In this document: piece after piece, positions 52,146 through 62,868 of the stretch
Layout of the letters: each line of letters starts with the position of its first letter
How positions within the stretch are numbered: the stretch's first letter is position 1
Assembly: GCF_013035425.1 (NCBI RefSeq)
Contig: NZ_WQHX01000005.1
Span: 124,001-188,000 of the forward strand
Direction of reading: 5' to 3'
DNA from: Ruegeria arenilitoris
Lineage (GTDB): Bacteria > Pseudomonadota > Alphaproteobacteria > Rhodobacterales > Rhodobacteraceae
DNA length: 64,000 bases
Notes under the pieces: model-generated
What the model saw: the letters and a program-made list of their open reading frames with translations, nothing else
Told to the model about the DNA's origin: nothing
The model's database searches: none
Made by a program: the position numbers and the translations under genes

Positions 52146-52574
52146 CTATTTACAACGCGCTTCGAGTTTGCGCAGCGAAGACGTCCAGCCTTGTTCATGG
52201 TTCGTTGCAGATTCGGCATCTGCCAACTCACGATGATCCAGAACCAGCCGTGATCCACTAGCTGTTGTCGTGACAGTAAAAATTACGTGGCTTTCATTCC
52301 CGCGTGTGTCTTCATCATCATGCCAAGCCCAAGTGAAGCCAACCGAATTGGGTACATCAATATGTGTTACATGACCTGAAACTTTGTACTTCTGTCCTTC
52401 GCTATTCTCGATGACCGAGTACCAAGGTCCAAGGCGCGAGAAGTCCAGCTTATTCTCGGTCACGTGCATTCCTTCGGGTCCCCACCACTGCAAAAGCTTT
52501 GCTCCGTCGGTGAGCCATGCGAACAAGGTATCCGCATTTACGGGAAATTCCCGTTCGAGCTTTAGGTCGGCCAT
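52146..52574 (-). CDS. AHSA1/SRPBCC-family protein
   Basis: A 142-residue START-like protein, with the family pattern LEREFPVNADTLFAWLTDGAKLLQWWGPEGM at the N-terminus and VIFTVTTTASGSRLVLDHREL then EQGWTSSLRKLEA at the end. Such proteins bind hydrophobic ligands in a helix-grip cavity. Its start lies inside the last 13 bases of the ArsR gene, so translation is coupled. ArsR-AHSA1-YciI operons recur in many bacteria, function unknown. Confidence 0.87.
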   Translation of the reverse strand: MADLKLEREFPVNADTLFAWLTDGAKLLQWWGPEGMHVTENKLDFSRLGPWYSVIENSEGQKYKVSGHVTHIDVPNSVGFTWAWHDDEDTRGNESHVIFTVTTTASGSRLVLDHRELADAESATNHEQGWTSSLRKLEARCK

Positions 52575-52891
52575 GAATTCTCCCTTTCAAGAATATCGCC
52601 AAGGCGGTCTAAACTGCCTTCCCAGAACTGACGTTTCGATATGGTCCATTCGGCAATTGCACGCAGTCCCTCAGGCTGAATCGAATACATCCTTTGGGTG
52701 CCATGTACGCGCTGTTGCACCAGACCTGCCTCGCGCAGCACCTTCAGGTGGCGCGAGATTGCAGCGCCCGACATGCCGCGACCTAGGATCAGGTCACCTG
52801 CCGGCAGCTCTCCGTCTTGCATCAGTTGCTCAACAATCGAGAACCGAGTGGAATCGGATAAAGCAGAAAAAGCATTAATAACTGTGTTCAT
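52562..52891 (-). CDS. ArsR-family transcriptional regulator
   Basis: A 109-residue winged-helix repressor: FSALSDSTRFSIVEQLMQDGELPAGDLILGRGMSGAAISRHLKVLREAGLVQQRVHGTQRMYSI. The metal-binding ELCVC-type motif of arsenic sensors is absent (LPAGDLI instead), so this is not a metal sensor but the ligand-free or small-molecule type seen beside AHSA1 genes. A perfect 11-bp inverted repeat lies directly before its start. Confidence 0.9.
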   Translation of the reverse strand: MNTVINAFSALSDSTRFSIVEQLMQDGELPAGDLILGRGMSGAAISRHLKVLREAGLVQQRVHGTQRMYSIQPEGLRAIAEWTISKRQFWEGSLDRLGDILERENSWPT

Positions 52892-52895
52892 GTCA

Positions 52896-52923
52896 CTTTA
52901 TTTAACACAAAAGTTAAATAAAG
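52896..52923. promoter_or_regulatory. Operator palindrome of the ArsR operon
   Basis: CTTTATTTAAC (52896-52906) and GTTAAATAAAG (52913-52923) are exact inverted repeats of 11 bp with a 6-base spacer, 5-32 bases before the ArsR start. AT-rich twofold sites of this kind are typical ArsR operators, so autorepression is likely. Confidence 0.75.
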
Positions 52924-52932
52924 GAAAGACCT

Positions 52933-53811
52933 TTAGGCGACCGCAAATTCCGAACGACTATAGCCCTGAATATACAATAAGGCCGTCAGGTCTCCGTGAT
53001 TGACCCTAATACTGCATTTTTCCGCGACCGAGGGTTTGGCGTGCAAGGCCACGCCTGTCCCGGCTCTGCCTAGCATTCCCAGATCGTTGGCGCCGTCGCC
53101 TACTGCAATCACGTCTGCTTCTGAAATCCCCAGACGATTGGTAATGCTTTCCAAAGCCTCGATTTTGGCCTGACGACCAAGGATTGGTCTTTTGACATCG
53201 CCAGTCAGTTTTCCTCGTTCAGCCAACAAGGTATTGGCGCGGTTCTCATCAAACCCAAGCATTTCCGCCACCCGCTCAGTAAACGCAGTGAAGCCACCAG
53301 AAACCAAAACTGCATACGCGCCATTAGTGCGCATCGTGTTCAATAGTTCCCTGCCGCCTGGCATCAATTTGATCCGTTCATTCAAGACTTTGCTTATCAC
53401 GCCTTCGTCTAAACCTTTTAAAAGGCCCACCCTTTCAACCAGTGCGCCCTCAAAGTCCAGTTCGCCGTTCATTGCACGTGCGGTTATGTCTTTCACCCGC
53501 TCGCCAACCCCGGCCTCATCCGCAAGCTCGTCAATGCATTCTTGCTGTATCATTGTGCTGTCCATATCAGCCAACAGCATCTTTTTACGCCGCGTTTCAA
53601 CAGGTTGCACAATCAGGTCTACTTCCATTGCTTGCAATTCAGCCCAAACACTCCACAGATTGTCGGGAGCTTCCCGCAGGGTAAACTCAGCAGCCTCATC
53701 GGAACCAAGCCAAACGATCTCGCCCCCACCCCATGCGTTACGCAAGGAGTCAACCAGCGACAGTTCCAGCGTTGGCGCTGCAGGGTTAGTCAGCAGGGTG
53801 GCAACATACAT
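52933..53811 (-). CDS. serB: Phosphoserine phosphatase
   Basis: SerB releases serine from O-phosphoserine, the last step of serine synthesis. The 292-residue HAD enzyme has an N-terminal ACT-like region (about 1-70), then the nucleophile motif DMDST at 82-86, the VSGGFTAF motif with the second phosphate-binding serine, and GDGANDLGML. Its start at 53811 (MYVATLL) is the family's. serA, earlier in the pathway, sits at the right edge of the window. Confidence 0.95.
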   Translation of the reverse strand: MYVATLLTNPAAPTLELSLVDSLRNAWGGGEIVWLGSDEAAEFTLREAPDNLWSVWAELQAMEVDLIVQPVETRRKKMLLADMDSTMIQQECIDELADEAGVGERVKDITARAMNGELDFEGALVERVGLLKGLDEGVISKVLNERIKLMPGGRELLNTMRTNGAYAVLVSGGFTAFTERVAEMLGFDENRANTLLAERGKLTGDVKRPILGRQAKIEALESITNRLGISEADVIAVGDGANDLGMLGRAGTGVALHAKPSVAEKCSIRVNHGDLTALLYIQGYSRSEFAVA

Positions 53812-53883
53812 ATTTGGTCTCCGACAAGTTGAACTGCGCATATCGCAGGCGCAGCATTTTCGCCAGAGCCAGTTTGATCCGTT

Positions 53884-55566
53884 TCAGCCTAGAATACCTG
53901 GAAGGCGCAAACCATATTCGTTCGCACAATCTTTGGCGATCTCATAACCCGCATCGGCGTGGCGCCAAACGCCCGAGGCCGGATCGTTCCATAAAACTCG
54001 CTCAAGTCGCCGTGCTGCATCCTCGGTTCCGTCCGCGCAGATTACGACGCCCGCATGCTGACTAAATCCCATCCCAACCCCACCGCCATGGTGTAGAGAT
54101 ACCCATGTCGCGCCACTTGCAGTGTTGATCAAGGCGTTCAAAAGTGGCCAGTCAGAAACTGCATCCGACCCATCCAACATCGCCTCAGTCTCGCGGTTGG
54201 GGCTGGCGACCGAGCCGGAATCTAAATGATCACGCCCAATGACCACAGGTGCCTTTAACTCTCCGTTTGCGACCATCTCGTTGAACGCAAGCCCTGCACG
54301 ATGTCTGTCGCCCAATCCGATCCAGCAAATACGGGCAGGCAATCCCTGAAATGCTATACGCTCTTGCGCCATGTCCAGCCAGCGGTGCAGGTGCTCATTC
54401 TCGGGGAAAAGTTCCTTCATCTTTGCGTCGGTTTTGTAGATGTCCTCGGGATCACCCGATAGTGCGCACCAACGGAACGGACCAATACCTTTGCAGAACA
54501 ACGGACGGATATAAGCCGGGACGAAACCGGGAAAGGCAAAGGCGTTTTCAAGCCCTTCATCCTGCGCCACCTGTCGGATATTGTTTCCGTAGTCCAGCGT
54601 TGGAACCCCTGCGTTCCAGAAGTCCACCATGGCTGCAACGTGCTGTTTCATTGAAGAGCGGGCGGCCTTTTCGACAGATTTAGGCTCTGATTCCCGCTTT
54701 GCGCGCCACTCAGCCATTGACCAACCAAGCGGAAGATATCCATTGATAGGATCATGTGCGCTGGTCTGATCAGTAACAATATCTGGGCGCATTCCTCCGG
54801 CCTGCATGCGCCTGTAAATCGCAGGGAACACCTCAGCTGCATTACCCAGTAAACCAACTGACTTCGCTTGTCCTGCTTTGGTCCAGCGATCAATCATCGC
54901 AAGCGCTTCATCGAGCGTTTCAGCCTTTTCATCCAGATATTTCGTCCGCAATCGAAAGTCGATACTGTCAGGGTTGCATTCAACGGCCAGACAGCAGGCC
55001 CCGGCGAACACGGCGGCAAGTGGCTGCGCGCCGCCCATGCCACCCAAGCCTCCAGTTAGAATCCATTTACCGGTAAGATCACCGCCATAGTGCTGACGAC
55101 CTGCTTCGGCAAATGTCTCATAAGTGCCCTGAACAATGCCCTGCGTACCAATATAAATCCACGAACCCGCTGTCATCTGGCCGTACATCATTAAGCCCTT
55201 TCTATCGAGTTCATTAAAATGATCCCAGGTCGCCCAATGCGGAACAAGGTTCGAGTTTGCAATCAACACCCGGGGCGCATCCTTGTGGGTGCGAATGATC
55301 GCAACCGGCTTACCCGACTGAACGATCAGCGTTTCGTCCTCCTCCAAGTCCTTCAAACTGGCAACAATAGTGTCGAAATCTTTCCACGTCCGCGCAGCGC
55401 GCCCAATTCCACCGTAGACCACTAACTCGTGCGGGTTCTCTGCTACATCGGGGTGCAGATTATTCATGAGCATTCGCAAAGGCGCTTCGGTCACCCAACT
55501 TTTAGCGTTCAGTCCGGGGCCAGTTGGCGGATAAATATCTCGAGTATTCTTGCGTGGATCGGTCAT
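53884..55566 (-). CDS. hutU: Urocanate hydratase
   Basis: HutU converts urocanate to imidazolonepropionate with bound NAD+. The 560-residue protein shows [40 protein letters not shown] (NAD-binding glycine-rich loop), the catalytic Cys region [11 protein letters not shown], and [25 protein letters not shown] near the end. The ATG at 55566 overlaps the hutG stop by four bases. End of the minus-strand hut operon. Confidence 0.97.
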   Translation of the reverse strand: MTDPRKNTRDIYPPTGPGLNAKSWVTEAPLRMLMNNLHPDVAENPHELVVYGGIGRAARTWKDFDTIVASLKDLEEDETLIVQSGKPVAIIRTHKDAPRVLIANSNLVPHWATWDHFNELDRKGLMMYGQMTAGSWIYIGTQGIVQGTYETFAEAGRQHYGGDLTGKWILTGGLGGMGGAQPLAAVFAGACCLAVECNPDSIDFRLRTKYLDEKAETLDEALAMIDRWTKAGQAKSVGLLGNAAEVFPAIYRRMQAGGMRPDIVTDQTSAHDPINGYLPLGWSMAEWRAKRESEPKSVEKAARSSMKQHVAAMVDFWNAGVPTLDYGNNIRQVAQDEGLENAFAFPGFVPAYIRPLFCKGIGPFRWCALSGDPEDIYKTDAKMKELFPENEHLHRWLDMAQERIAFQGLPARICWIGLGDRHRAGLAFNEMVANGELKAPVVIGRDHLDSGSVASPNRETEAMLDGSDAVSDWPLLNALINTASGATWVSLHHGGGVGMGFSQHAGVVICADGTEDAARRLERVLWNDPASGVWRHADAGYEIAKDCANEYGLRLPGILG

Positions 55567-56360
55567 TGTACCAGCTCCAATACGGTATCTTCGATAGCTT
55601 CCAACATGTCTTTCAGCCACTTGCGCAACCGTCTTGCCTTCTTGTTGTCATAGTCCCAAGGCGGTGTTTGAGAGGACAGATAGGTGGACTGGGCCAATTC
55701 CATCTGAATTGCATGTATGCCATCTGAAGGGTGGCCATAGTGACGCGTCGTCCAACCGCCTCGAAAACGCCCGTTCAACACAGCGGAAAAGGGCGACGAA
55801 TCAGCAAATTCATGGGCAATAGCCTGGATTTCCGGGGCGCAAGTTACGCCACCATTCGTACCAAGGTTCATGTCCGGCAGTATTCCATCAAATAGAAAGG
55901 GGATGCGGCTGCGGATTGAATGGCAGTCGTACAGTAATGCAACCCCATGCCTTGCCTTTACGCGGTCAAGCTCTTTGACCAGTGCTTCGTGATAGGGCGC
56001 ATGATACAGTTTCCGCCTATTTTCTATCTCATCCACAGACGGCTCCTGACCGTCCAACCAAATAGATCGACCATCGAAGTCCGTCGTTGGCACTAGGGTC
56101 GTAGTGTTTTGTCCGGGATACAATGACACTCCGCTTGGGTCGCGGTTGGCATCGATCACGTATCGGTGGACGTTCGATTTAACCACCGTTGCATTCTGCA
56201 ATAGTCCAGAATAGAGCCTGTTTATCTCCCAATCCGTGTCCGCCAATACCTTGCCATTGTCATTCAGGCGATCTGCAACAGATTTGGGCAGGAATGTTCC
56301 TCCATGAGGTTGCGCCAGAACAATCGGGCCGTATCCTTGGCAGACATCAACAACCTGCAT
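55563..56360 (-). CDS. hutG: N-formylglutamate deformylase
   Basis: A 265-residue amidohydrolase of the N-formylglutamate amidohydrolase family: [14 protein letters not shown] at the N-terminus, [40 protein letters not shown] and GGWTTRHYG follow. It removes formate from N-formylglutamate, giving glutamate, after HutF has removed ammonia from formiminoglutamate. It overlaps hutH by one base and hutU by four. Confidence 0.93.
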   Translation of the reverse strand: MQVVDVCQGYGPIVLAQPHGGTFLPKSVADRLNDNGKVLADTDWEINRLYSGLLQNATVVKSNVHRYVIDANRDPSGVSLYPGQNTTTLVPTTDFDGRSIWLDGQEPSVDEIENRRKLYHAPYHEALVKELDRVKARHGVALLYDCHSIRSRIPFLFDGILPDMNLGTNGGVTCAPEIQAIAHEFADSSPFSAVLNGRFRGGWTTRHYGHPSDGIHAIQMELAQSTYLSSQTPPWDYDNKKARRLRKWLKDMLEAIEDTVLELVQ

Positions 56361-57895
56361 CAGATCAACTCCGGCATTTTAACCTTGACCGCGCGCAGTA
56401 TCTCGCCCCCTGCTACAAGATCTTTTGCAGTCTCAAGCTCGGGTGCCAGATAGCGATCTTGAACCAAAGGCGGAACGGATTCACGCAGGCGGGTGATTAC
56501 CTGTTGCAGCGGCTTGCTGGATTTCAAAGGTTTGCGGAACTCGATTCCCTGAGCAGCACACAACAACTCAATCCCCAGGATATGGTTCAGGTTTTTAACC
56601 ATCCGGATCAAACGCCGTGCACCATGGGCCGCCATTGACACGTGATCCTCCTGGTTCGCCGAGGTAGGAGTGCTGTCAGTTACGCAAGGGTTGGCAAGGT
56701 GTTTGTTTTCGCTCATTAGCGCCGCAGTCGTCACTTCGGCAATCATTAGACCCGAATTCAACCCGGGCTCAGGCGTCAGAAACGGTGGCAGATCAAAACT
56801 GAGAACCGGGTCGACCATCAAAGCCGTGCGTCTTTGTGAAATGGCACCAATCTCAGAGACAGCCAGCGCAATCATGTCTGCAGCAAATCCAACTGGCTCG
56901 GCGTGGAAATTCCCACCCGAAACCACCGCGCCCGTTTCGTTTAAAATCAACGGATTATCAGTTGCGGCGTTCGCTTCGATCTCCAAAGTCCCTGCAGCTT
57001 GCCGGATTACATCCATGGCTGCGCCAGTGACCTGTGGCTGACATCGGATGCAGTAAGGGTCTTGGACACGCGTGTCACCATCTCGGTGGCTTTCCCGAAT
57101 TTCTGAACCTTGCAGGACCTCGCGCATGGCACTGGCAGCTTCGATTTGCCCACGGTGTCCACGCAAGCCGTGAATGCCCGGTTGCAGGGGGGCCGTCGAT
57201 CCCATTATCGCGTCCGTCGAAGCAGCCGAAATAACCAAAGCATTCTGAGCGGCGCGCCAGCTTTCAAACAAACCAGCAAGGGCATAAGCAGTTGAGAACT
57301 GCGTTCCGTTGATAAAGGCCAGGCCTTCCTTCGGGCCCAACTGAACAGGCTCTAACCCTACCGATTTTAGCGAATCGACACCCTTTTGCACGACGCCGTT
57401 CACCTCGGCCAAGCCTTCTCCGATGATCACTGCAGTCATATGAGCCAACGGCGCGAGGTCACCGGACGCTCCGACCGAACCTTGCGCAGGGATCACTGGC
57501 GTGACCCCTCGGGATAGCATCTGCTCCAAAAGGCTGATTAACGCCCACCTGACGCCCGAAGCACCGCGACCAAAGGAAAGAAGTTTCAATGACATCATGA
57601 GCCTTGCCAGACGACGCGGAACTGCGGGACCAACCCCACAACAATGACTGAGGATCAAATTGCGCTGAAGCGATGATGTATCCTGGGGCTCAATCTTATG
57701 GCTGGCCAGTTTTCCAAAACCTGTGTTCACACCGTAGACAGGATCAGCCCCCTGAGCCACCTGCACGATCCGAGCCGCGGCACCTTCGACCTGAGGGCGG
57801 CATATCTGATCAAGTTCCACATCGGTTTCGTCCCAATAAATGCTAGACAATTCATTTAACGAAACCTTGCCCGGGACTAGGGAAAGAACCGTCAT
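56360..57895 (-). CDS. hutH: Histidine ammonia-lyase
   Basis: The first enzyme of histidine degradation, forming urocanate and ammonia. The 511-residue protein carries the Ala143-Ser144-Gly145 triad ([14 protein letters not shown]) that cyclises into the MIO cofactor, with [15 protein letters not shown] at 54-68. It overlaps hutG by one base and hutI by four, so hutI, hutH, hutG and hutU form a compact operon. Confidence 0.97.
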   Translation of the reverse strand: MTVLSLVPGKVSLNELSSIYWDETDVELDQICRPQVEGAAARIVQVAQGADPVYGVNTGFGKLASHKIEPQDTSSLQRNLILSHCCGVGPAVPRRLARLMMSLKLLSFGRGASGVRWALISLLEQMLSRGVTPVIPAQGSVGASGDLAPLAHMTAVIIGEGLAEVNGVVQKGVDSLKSVGLEPVQLGPKEGLAFINGTQFSTAYALAGLFESWRAAQNALVISAASTDAIMGSTAPLQPGIHGLRGHRGQIEAASAMREVLQGSEIRESHRDGDTRVQDPYCIRCQPQVTGAAMDVIRQAAGTLEIEANAATDNPLILNETGAVVSGGNFHAEPVGFAADMIALAVSEIGAISQRRTALMVDPVLSFDLPPFLTPEPGLNSGLMIAEVTTAALMSENKHLANPCVTDSTPTSANQEDHVSMAAHGARRLIRMVKNLNHILGIELLCAAQGIEFRKPLKSSKPLQQVITRLRESVPPLVQDRYLAPELETAKDLVAGGEILRAVKVKMPELI

Positions 57896-59097
57896 CCGTA
57901 GCCTCCAAAAATTCGTTTGTGCAGAGGGTTAAATCCAACGCGATAGGAAAGTTCTGCCGGATCAGTTACATCCCAGACCGCCAGATCAGCGCGGTTCCCT
58001 GGTGCAATGACCCCCGTATCCATTATACCTAAACCCAGCGCGGCGTTTCTTGTAACTGCAGCCATGGCCTCGCTTGGTGTCATACGAAACAGAGTGCACC
58101 CCATATTCATGACAAGCAGCAAGGATGTCAGAGGAGATGAACCCGGATTGCAGTCCGTGGCCAAAGCCATTGGCACCTTATATTTTCGAAATAACTCCAC
58201 CGGCGGGTATTGTGTTTCACGCAATGTGTAAAAAGCTCCGGGCAACAGCATCGCAACCGTTCCTGCCCGCGCCATGGCGGAAACGCCGTCCTCATCCAGA
58301 TACTCGAGATGATCAGCGGACAAGGCACCGTAGGACGCCGCCAGTGTTGCGCCCCCCAGATTTGACAACTGTTCAGCGTGCAACTTGATCGGTAATCCAA
58401 TTTTTGACGCCTCTTCGAATACATGTGTAATTTGCTCTGGCGTAAAAGCTATAGTTTCACAAAATCCGTCAACGGCATCGACAAGACCTTCGTCGTAGGC
58501 TTCGTGCATCGCCGGAATACAACTCTCGGCAATATAGGCGTCGCCATTGCCGGAGTATTCAGGTGGAATCGCATGAGCCCCAAGGAACGTGGTCTTAATG
58601 CGAACCGGCCTGACCTGTTGGATCCGCCGTGCGGCCCGAAGCATTCGCAATTCGGTTTCTTTATCTAACCCGTAACCGGACTTGACCTCGATACAGGTCA
58701 CGCCCTCTGCGATCAGCGCGTCGACCCGCGGTAACGCGTCGGTCAGCAAATCGTCCTCAGTCGCCGACCGTGTCGCCTTGACTGTCGACAATATGCCGCC
58801 ACCTGCGCGCGCCACCTCTTCATAAGTTGCACCGTTCAGACGCATTTCGAACTCGCGCGCTCGGTTCCCCCCATAGATGACATGGGTGTGCGCATCGATC
58901 AGCCCTGGTGAGATCAGCCGCTCTCCAAAATCATCGCGAGGCCAGTCTCGATATTGTTTCGGCTCGTCCGTTGTTTCTCCGACCCAGACTATCTGTTCGC
59001 CTTCGATGGTGATCGATCCGCTTCGAATTAGACCATATGGCTTGCCGTCTTGCATGGTCGCAATGTTCGCACTTTGGAGAACAAGTTTTTTCGTCAT
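57892..59097 (-). CDS. hutI: Imidazolonepropionase
   Basis: HutI hydrolyses imidazolonepropionate to formiminoglutamate. The 401-residue metal-dependent amidohydrolase has [24 protein letters not shown] (metal-binding HxH), a [19 protein letters not shown] block, [12 protein letters not shown] and [13 protein letters not shown] take the start at 59097 (MTKKLVLQ); in-frame upstream codons run into the divergent hutF promoter. First gene of the minus-strand operon. Confidence 0.95.
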   Translation of the reverse strand: MTKKLVLQSANIATMQDGKPYGLIRSGSITIEGEQIVWVGETTDEPKQYRDWPRDDFGERLISPGLIDAHTHVIYGGNRAREFEMRLNGATYEEVARAGGGILSTVKATRSATEDDLLTDALPRVDALIAEGVTCIEVKSGYGLDKETELRMLRAARRIQQVRPVRIKTTFLGAHAIPPEYSGNGDAYIAESCIPAMHEAYDEGLVDAVDGFCETIAFTPEQITHVFEEASKIGLPIKLHAEQLSNLGGATLAASYGALSADHLEYLDEDGVSAMARAGTVAMLLPGAFYTLRETQYPPVELFRKYKVPMALATDCNPGSSPLTSLLLVMNMGCTLFRMTPSEAMAAVTRNAALGLGIMDTGVIAPGNRADLAVWDVTDPAELSYRVGFNPLHKRIFGGYG

Positions 59098-59136
59098 GGC
59101 GAATCTTTTTGGTTCCCTCCGAGATCTTTTTTTTCG

Positions 59137-59146
59137 TATATGTATA
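59137..59146. promoter_or_regulatory. Candidate HutC operator in the hutI-hutF gap
   Basis: TATA-TG-TATA at 59137-59146 (within CGTATATGTATAACG) is an imperfect palindrome in the 81-base gap between divergent hutI and hutF. GntR-type HutC proteins in other proteobacteria bind TGTATATACA-like sequences. A motif match only. Confidence 0.4.
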
Positions 59147-59178
59147 ACGTGTTCATGTCTACACAAATTGGAAACTTG

Positions 59179-60528
59179 ATGCTGATCTATGCGAAAAAGG
59201 CTTTGTTAGGCTCTAGGCTCGAAAGCAACTTGCGGGTGGAGATCGAAGGCACGCGGATATCAGGACTGCAATTCGCAGCCGATGCGCAACCTGAAGACAT
59301 TTGTGTCGATTTGTTACTGCCGGCATTAGGAAACCTGCATAGCCATTCATTCCAACGCGCGATGGCTGGCAGAACCGAGTTTCGCGCCGCTGGCAAAGAA
59401 AGCTTCTGGACCTGGCGGAAACTCATGTACCAGTTTCTGAATCTAATGACACCAGAACAAATTCAGTCCGTCGCGGCATTAGCTTTTATGGAAATGCAAG
59501 AAGCCGGGTACGCTTCGGTAGGAGAGTTTCACTATGTCCACCATCAACCAGGAGGCCAACCCTACGAGGACCGGGCGGAATTAAGCAGACGTATTTGTGC
59601 AGCAGCTGACCAAACCGGCATTGGTCTGACTCTATTACCTGTTCTATACACGTACGGCGGTGTCGCTCAGGAAAAATTGACTGGCGGCCAAATGCGATTT
59701 GGCAATGACGTCGAAAGTTATTTGCGCCTGCAGGACGAGTGTCGCAGATTATTGCCGCACATGGACTCGATTTTGGGAACCGCACCGCATTCACTTCGGG
59801 CAACGACACCAGAAGACTTGAATGGACTGTTGGGCCATTGCAAAGCCGGTCCGTTCCATATGCACATTGCAGAGCAACTCGAAGAAGTTGCTCAAGTCAA
59901 AGACGCCTTTGGGCAGCGTCCCGTTGACTGGCTGCTTAACAACGTGAATGTCACAGAGCGCTGGTGCCTCATCCACGCCACGCATATGACCCACAACGAA
60001 ACAAAGGCACTGGCGCGTTCCGGCGCGGTCGCCGGCTTGTGTCCCATAACCGAGGCTAATTTGGGCGATGGAATATTTGATGGCGCCACCTATGTCGACG
60101 CTGGCGGGGCATTTGGAGTTGGATCAGACTCTAATGTAAGGATTTCATTACCCGAAGAATTGCGGACGCTGGAGTATTCTCAGAGATTGCGAGACATGGC
60201 TCGCAATGTGATGGTAAGCGGCGAAGTATCCGTTGGTCTATCGCTATACACTGGCGCCGCACGCGGTGGTGCACAAGCTCTGGGTCGCGACGCCGGGAAG
60301 ATCGAGGTGGGCAAGTTGGCCGACTTGGTTGCGATCGATTGCTCGCACACGACTTTGTCGACCTTGCATGACAATCATCTCTTGGACGGCTTCTGTTTTT
60401 CCGCCCCTGATGGCTTGGTATCTGAGCTTTGGTCCGCTGGGCGTCATGTCGTACGAGATGGAAGGCATGTTGCCCGCGACCGGATTGTTCCAGCCTACGA
60501 AGTCGCAATGGCAACATTGATTGCATAA
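59179..60528 (+). CDS. hutF: Formimidoylglutamate deiminase
   Basis: HutF hydrolyses N-formimino-L-glutamate to N-formyl-L-glutamate and ammonia. The 449-residue amidohydrolase has LPALGNLHSHSFQRAMAGR with HxH metal ligands, GEFHYVHHQPGG, MHIAEQLEEVAQVKD, and the late GVGSDSNVRISLPEEL. The ATG at 59179 (MLIYAKKALL) suits the family; one at 59155 would add eight residues. Its presence means that the pathway runs through formylglutamate rather than through formamide-releasing formiminoglutamase. Confidence 0.93.
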   Translation: MLIYAKKALLGSRLESNLRVEIEGTRISGLQFAADAQPEDICVDLLLPALGNLHSHSFQRAMAGRTEFRAAGKESFWTWRKLMYQFLNLMTPEQIQSVAALAFMEMQEAGYASVGEFHYVHHQPGGQPYEDRAELSRRICAAADQTGIGLTLLPVLYTYGGVAQEKLTGGQMRFGNDVESYLRLQDECRRLLPHMDSILGTAPHSLRATTPEDLNGLLGHCKAGPFHMHIAEQLEEVAQVKDAFGQRPVDWLLNNVNVTERWCLIHATHMTHNETKALARSGAVAGLCPITEANLGDGIFDGATYVDAGGAFGVGSDSNVRISLPEELRTLEYSQRLRDMARNVMVSGEVSVGLSLYTGAARGGAQALGRDAGKIEVGKLADLVAIDCSHTTLSTLHDNHLLDGFCFSAPDGLVSELWSAGRHVVRDGRHVARDRIVPAYEVAMATLIA

Positions 60529-60560
60529 ATTCAGCGTGGAAAATCAGGATTAGAGACGAA

Positions 60561-61265
60561 ATGACAAAATCCAACGACGCCATGGGATACAGGTACATCA
60601 AACAGACCGTACTGGACCGTATCCAGTCGGGCGAGTGGCAACCTGATACTCTCTTGCCCAGCGAACAAGACCTTGCCCTCGAATTCTCGTGCACCAGAAC
60701 CACTGTGAACCGGGCCATGCGAGAACTGGCCGAGGAAGGGTACTTGCAACGTCGGCGTAAGGCGGGAACGCGTGTACTGAGTGCGCCTCAACGTAAGGCC
60801 AATTTCACTATACCCATGGTCCGGGATGAGGTTGAAGCATCGGGCGGTGCTTATAGATATGCGCTGGTTTCTGCACAAACCGTTCCCTCACCAGACTGGC
60901 TTGTTGCACGGCTCGCACTGCGCCCTGGTCAGGCCGCGACCCACGTGCGTTGTATGCACTATTCGACAAATACACCTTATCAATACGAAGATCGCTGGAT
61001 TATCGTGGAAAGCGTTCCAGAGGTCGAACAGGCCGATTTCAAGAGCATCGGCCCAAACGAATGGCTGGTGCAAACAGTGCCTTTTACCAATGTCGAGCTA
61101 ACGTTCATGGCCAGTCGCGCTGACGAAACAGTGGCTGGTTTCCTTGATCTTCCAAAAGACGAACCCGTCTTCACGGCCGAACGTATTACATGGCTGCAAG
61201 GCCAACCGGTCACTTTTGCCAAGATGTATTTTGCCGCCGGGTATCGAATGACGACACAGTTCTAG
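60561..61265 (+). CDS. hutC: Histidine utilization repressor HutC (GntR family)
   Basis: A 234-residue repressor. The N-terminal GntR winged helix (about 10-75: DRIQSGEWQPDTLLPSEQDLALEFSCTRTTVNRAMRELAEEGYL) is followed by a UTRA ligand domain ending TFAKMYFAAGYRMTTQF. HutC proteins are released from DNA by urocanate. The ATG at 60561 is 32 bases after hutF, so the two are likely one transcript. Confidence 0.92.
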   Translation: MTKSNDAMGYRYIKQTVLDRIQSGEWQPDTLLPSEQDLALEFSCTRTTVNRAMRELAEEGYLQRRRKAGTRVLSAPQRKANFTIPMVRDEVEASGGAYRYALVSAQTVPSPDWLVARLALRPGQAATHVRCMHYSTNTPYQYEDRWIIVESVPEVEQADFKSIGPNEWLVQTVPFTNVELTFMASRADETVAGFLDLPKDEPVFTAERITWLQGQPVTFAKMYFAAGYRMTTQF

Positions 61266-61350
61266 ATTTGTCAGTTCAAGGGCTTTACCCACCGGGCAAT
61301 CCAATACAGATTTCAAAGCTGGGCAGCAGTTCGGATTGGAAGGATAGAAA

Positions 61351-62868
61351 ATGGGCAACCCGCTCTATGACCGCTTGTTCGGAAGGCACTTGGGTAAGCA
61401 AACGCCATTTTTGCTTCTTCCGAATGGGCAGACCCTGACACATGCTGACTTTCTCGACATCGCTGCTCGTCTCGCCAATGCACTGACGGGATTAGGACTA
61501 AATCCCGGTGATCGCGTTGCAGTGCAGGTCAAAAAATCCCCCGAGGCGCTAGCGGTGTATGCTGCGTGCGCCCAGGCCGGGATAGTCTTTTTGCCACTTA
61601 ACACAGCCTATACAACGTCTGAGTTGAGTTACTTTATCGAAAACAGCGCCGCGTCTTTGGTCGTGTGTGACGAAACACAAAGAGAGAATTTGAAGCCGAT
61701 CGCACAAGCCCAAAACGCAAAGGTCGAGACCCTGAACAGCGACGGCACCGGCAGCCTAATGCGACGGGCACTTGGCATGCTGCCCGCTTTTGCACCCGTA
61801 AATCGCGACCCAGACGATCTTGCCGCGCTGCTTTATACTTCGGGCACCACAGGACGTTCAAAAGGCGCGATGTTGACGCATGCAAATCTGCTGTCAAATG
61901 CCGAAACCTTAAAGAATGAGTGGAGGTTTACCCCAAATGACGTATTGCTGCATGCTCTGCCAATATTTCATACTCACGGATTGTTTGTAGCGACAAATGT
62001 TGTTCTGGCTTCCGGCGGCGCGATGATTTTTCTGCCTAAATTTGATTTGGACGACATTTTGCGGCTAATGCCCCAAGCGACGGCTATGATGGGTGTACCG
62101 ACCTTCTACACCAGGCTTCTTGGGGATGATCGGTTCACGCGCGATCTGGCCAAAGATATGAGGCTGTTTATTTCAGGTTCCGCACCATTGTTAGCCGAGA
62201 CTCATGAAAGGTTTGAGGATCGAACCGGGCATAGAATACTTGAACGATATGGTATGACCGAAACCAACATGAATACTTCTAATCCTTATGATGGCGAGCG
62301 TAGAGCCGGCACTGTTGGCTTTGCGCTGCCGGATGTCGAACTGAAGGTCACCGATCCCGAAACAGGCACAATACTCCCTCAAGGGGAAATCGGCGTGATC
62401 GAGGTGCGGGGTCCAAATGTTTTTCAGGGTTACTGGGAAATGCCGGATAAGACTGCAGCCGAATTGCGCGAAGATGGCTTTTTCATTACCGGAGATATGG
62501 GCCGCGTGGATGACGACGGTTATGTTCACATTGTCGGTCGGGGAAAAGATCTGATCATCTCGGGAGGCTTCAATATATATCCAAAGGAAATCGAGCTATT
62601 ATTGGACGATCAACCGGGTGTTTTGGAAAGTGCCGTAATAGGAGTTCCTCATCCCGACTTCGGTGAGACCCCCGTCGGCGTTCTAGTCCCAGAACCAGGC
62701 AAGTCACCTGATCTTACCTCTGTCCTGGCTGCCGTAAAAAATCAGCTAGCTCGCTTTAAACATCCGCGCAAATTAGTCCTGCTGGATGCTTTGCCCCGTA
62801 ACACAATGGGCAAGGTGCAAAAAAATGTTCTGCGTGACGACTTTAAGGAACTGTTTAAACAGGACTAG
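61351..62868 (+). CDS. matB: Malonyl-CoA synthetase MatB
   Basis: MatB makes malonyl-CoA from malonate, CoA and ATP. The 505-residue acyl-adenylating enzyme has the AMP motif YTSGTTGRSKGA at 162-173 and the malonate-specific region RYGMTETNMNTSNPYDGERRAG, whose arginines bind the second carboxylate. GDMGRVDDDGY and MGKVQKN with the catalytic lysine close the C-terminal domain. No malonyl-CoA decarboxylase is next to it. GGAAGGAT lies before the ATG. The last 14 bases overlap the convergent phosphatase gene. Confidence 0.94.
   Translation: MGNPLYDRLFGRHLGKQTPFLLLPNGQTLTHADFLDIAARLANALTGLGLNPGDRVAVQVKKSPEALAVYAACAQAGIVFLPLNTAYTTSELSYFIENSAASLVVCDETQRENLKPIAQAQNAKVETLNSDGTGSLMRRALGMLPAFAPVNRDPDDLAALLYTSGTTGRSKGAMLTHANLLSNAETLKNEWRFTPNDVLLHALPIFHTHGLFVATNVVLASGGAMIFLPKFDLDDILRLMPQATAMMGVPTFYTRLLGDDRFTRDLAKDMRLFISGSAPLLAETHERFEDRTGHRILERYGMTETNMNTSNPYDGERRAGTVGFALPDVELKVTDPETGTILPQGEIGVIEVRGPNVFQGYWEMPDKTAAELREDGFFITGDMGRVDDDGYVHIVGRGKDLIISGGFNIYPKEIELLLDDQPGVLESAVIGVPHPDFGETPVGVLVPEPGKSPDLTSVLAAVKNQLARFKHPRKLVLLDALPRNTMGKVQKNVLRDDFKELFKQD

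Noticed and set aside
60131-60718. Minus-strand frame of 195 codons
   Set aside because: Antisense to the 3' part of hutF and the start of hutC; Arg/Ser-rich with no domain.
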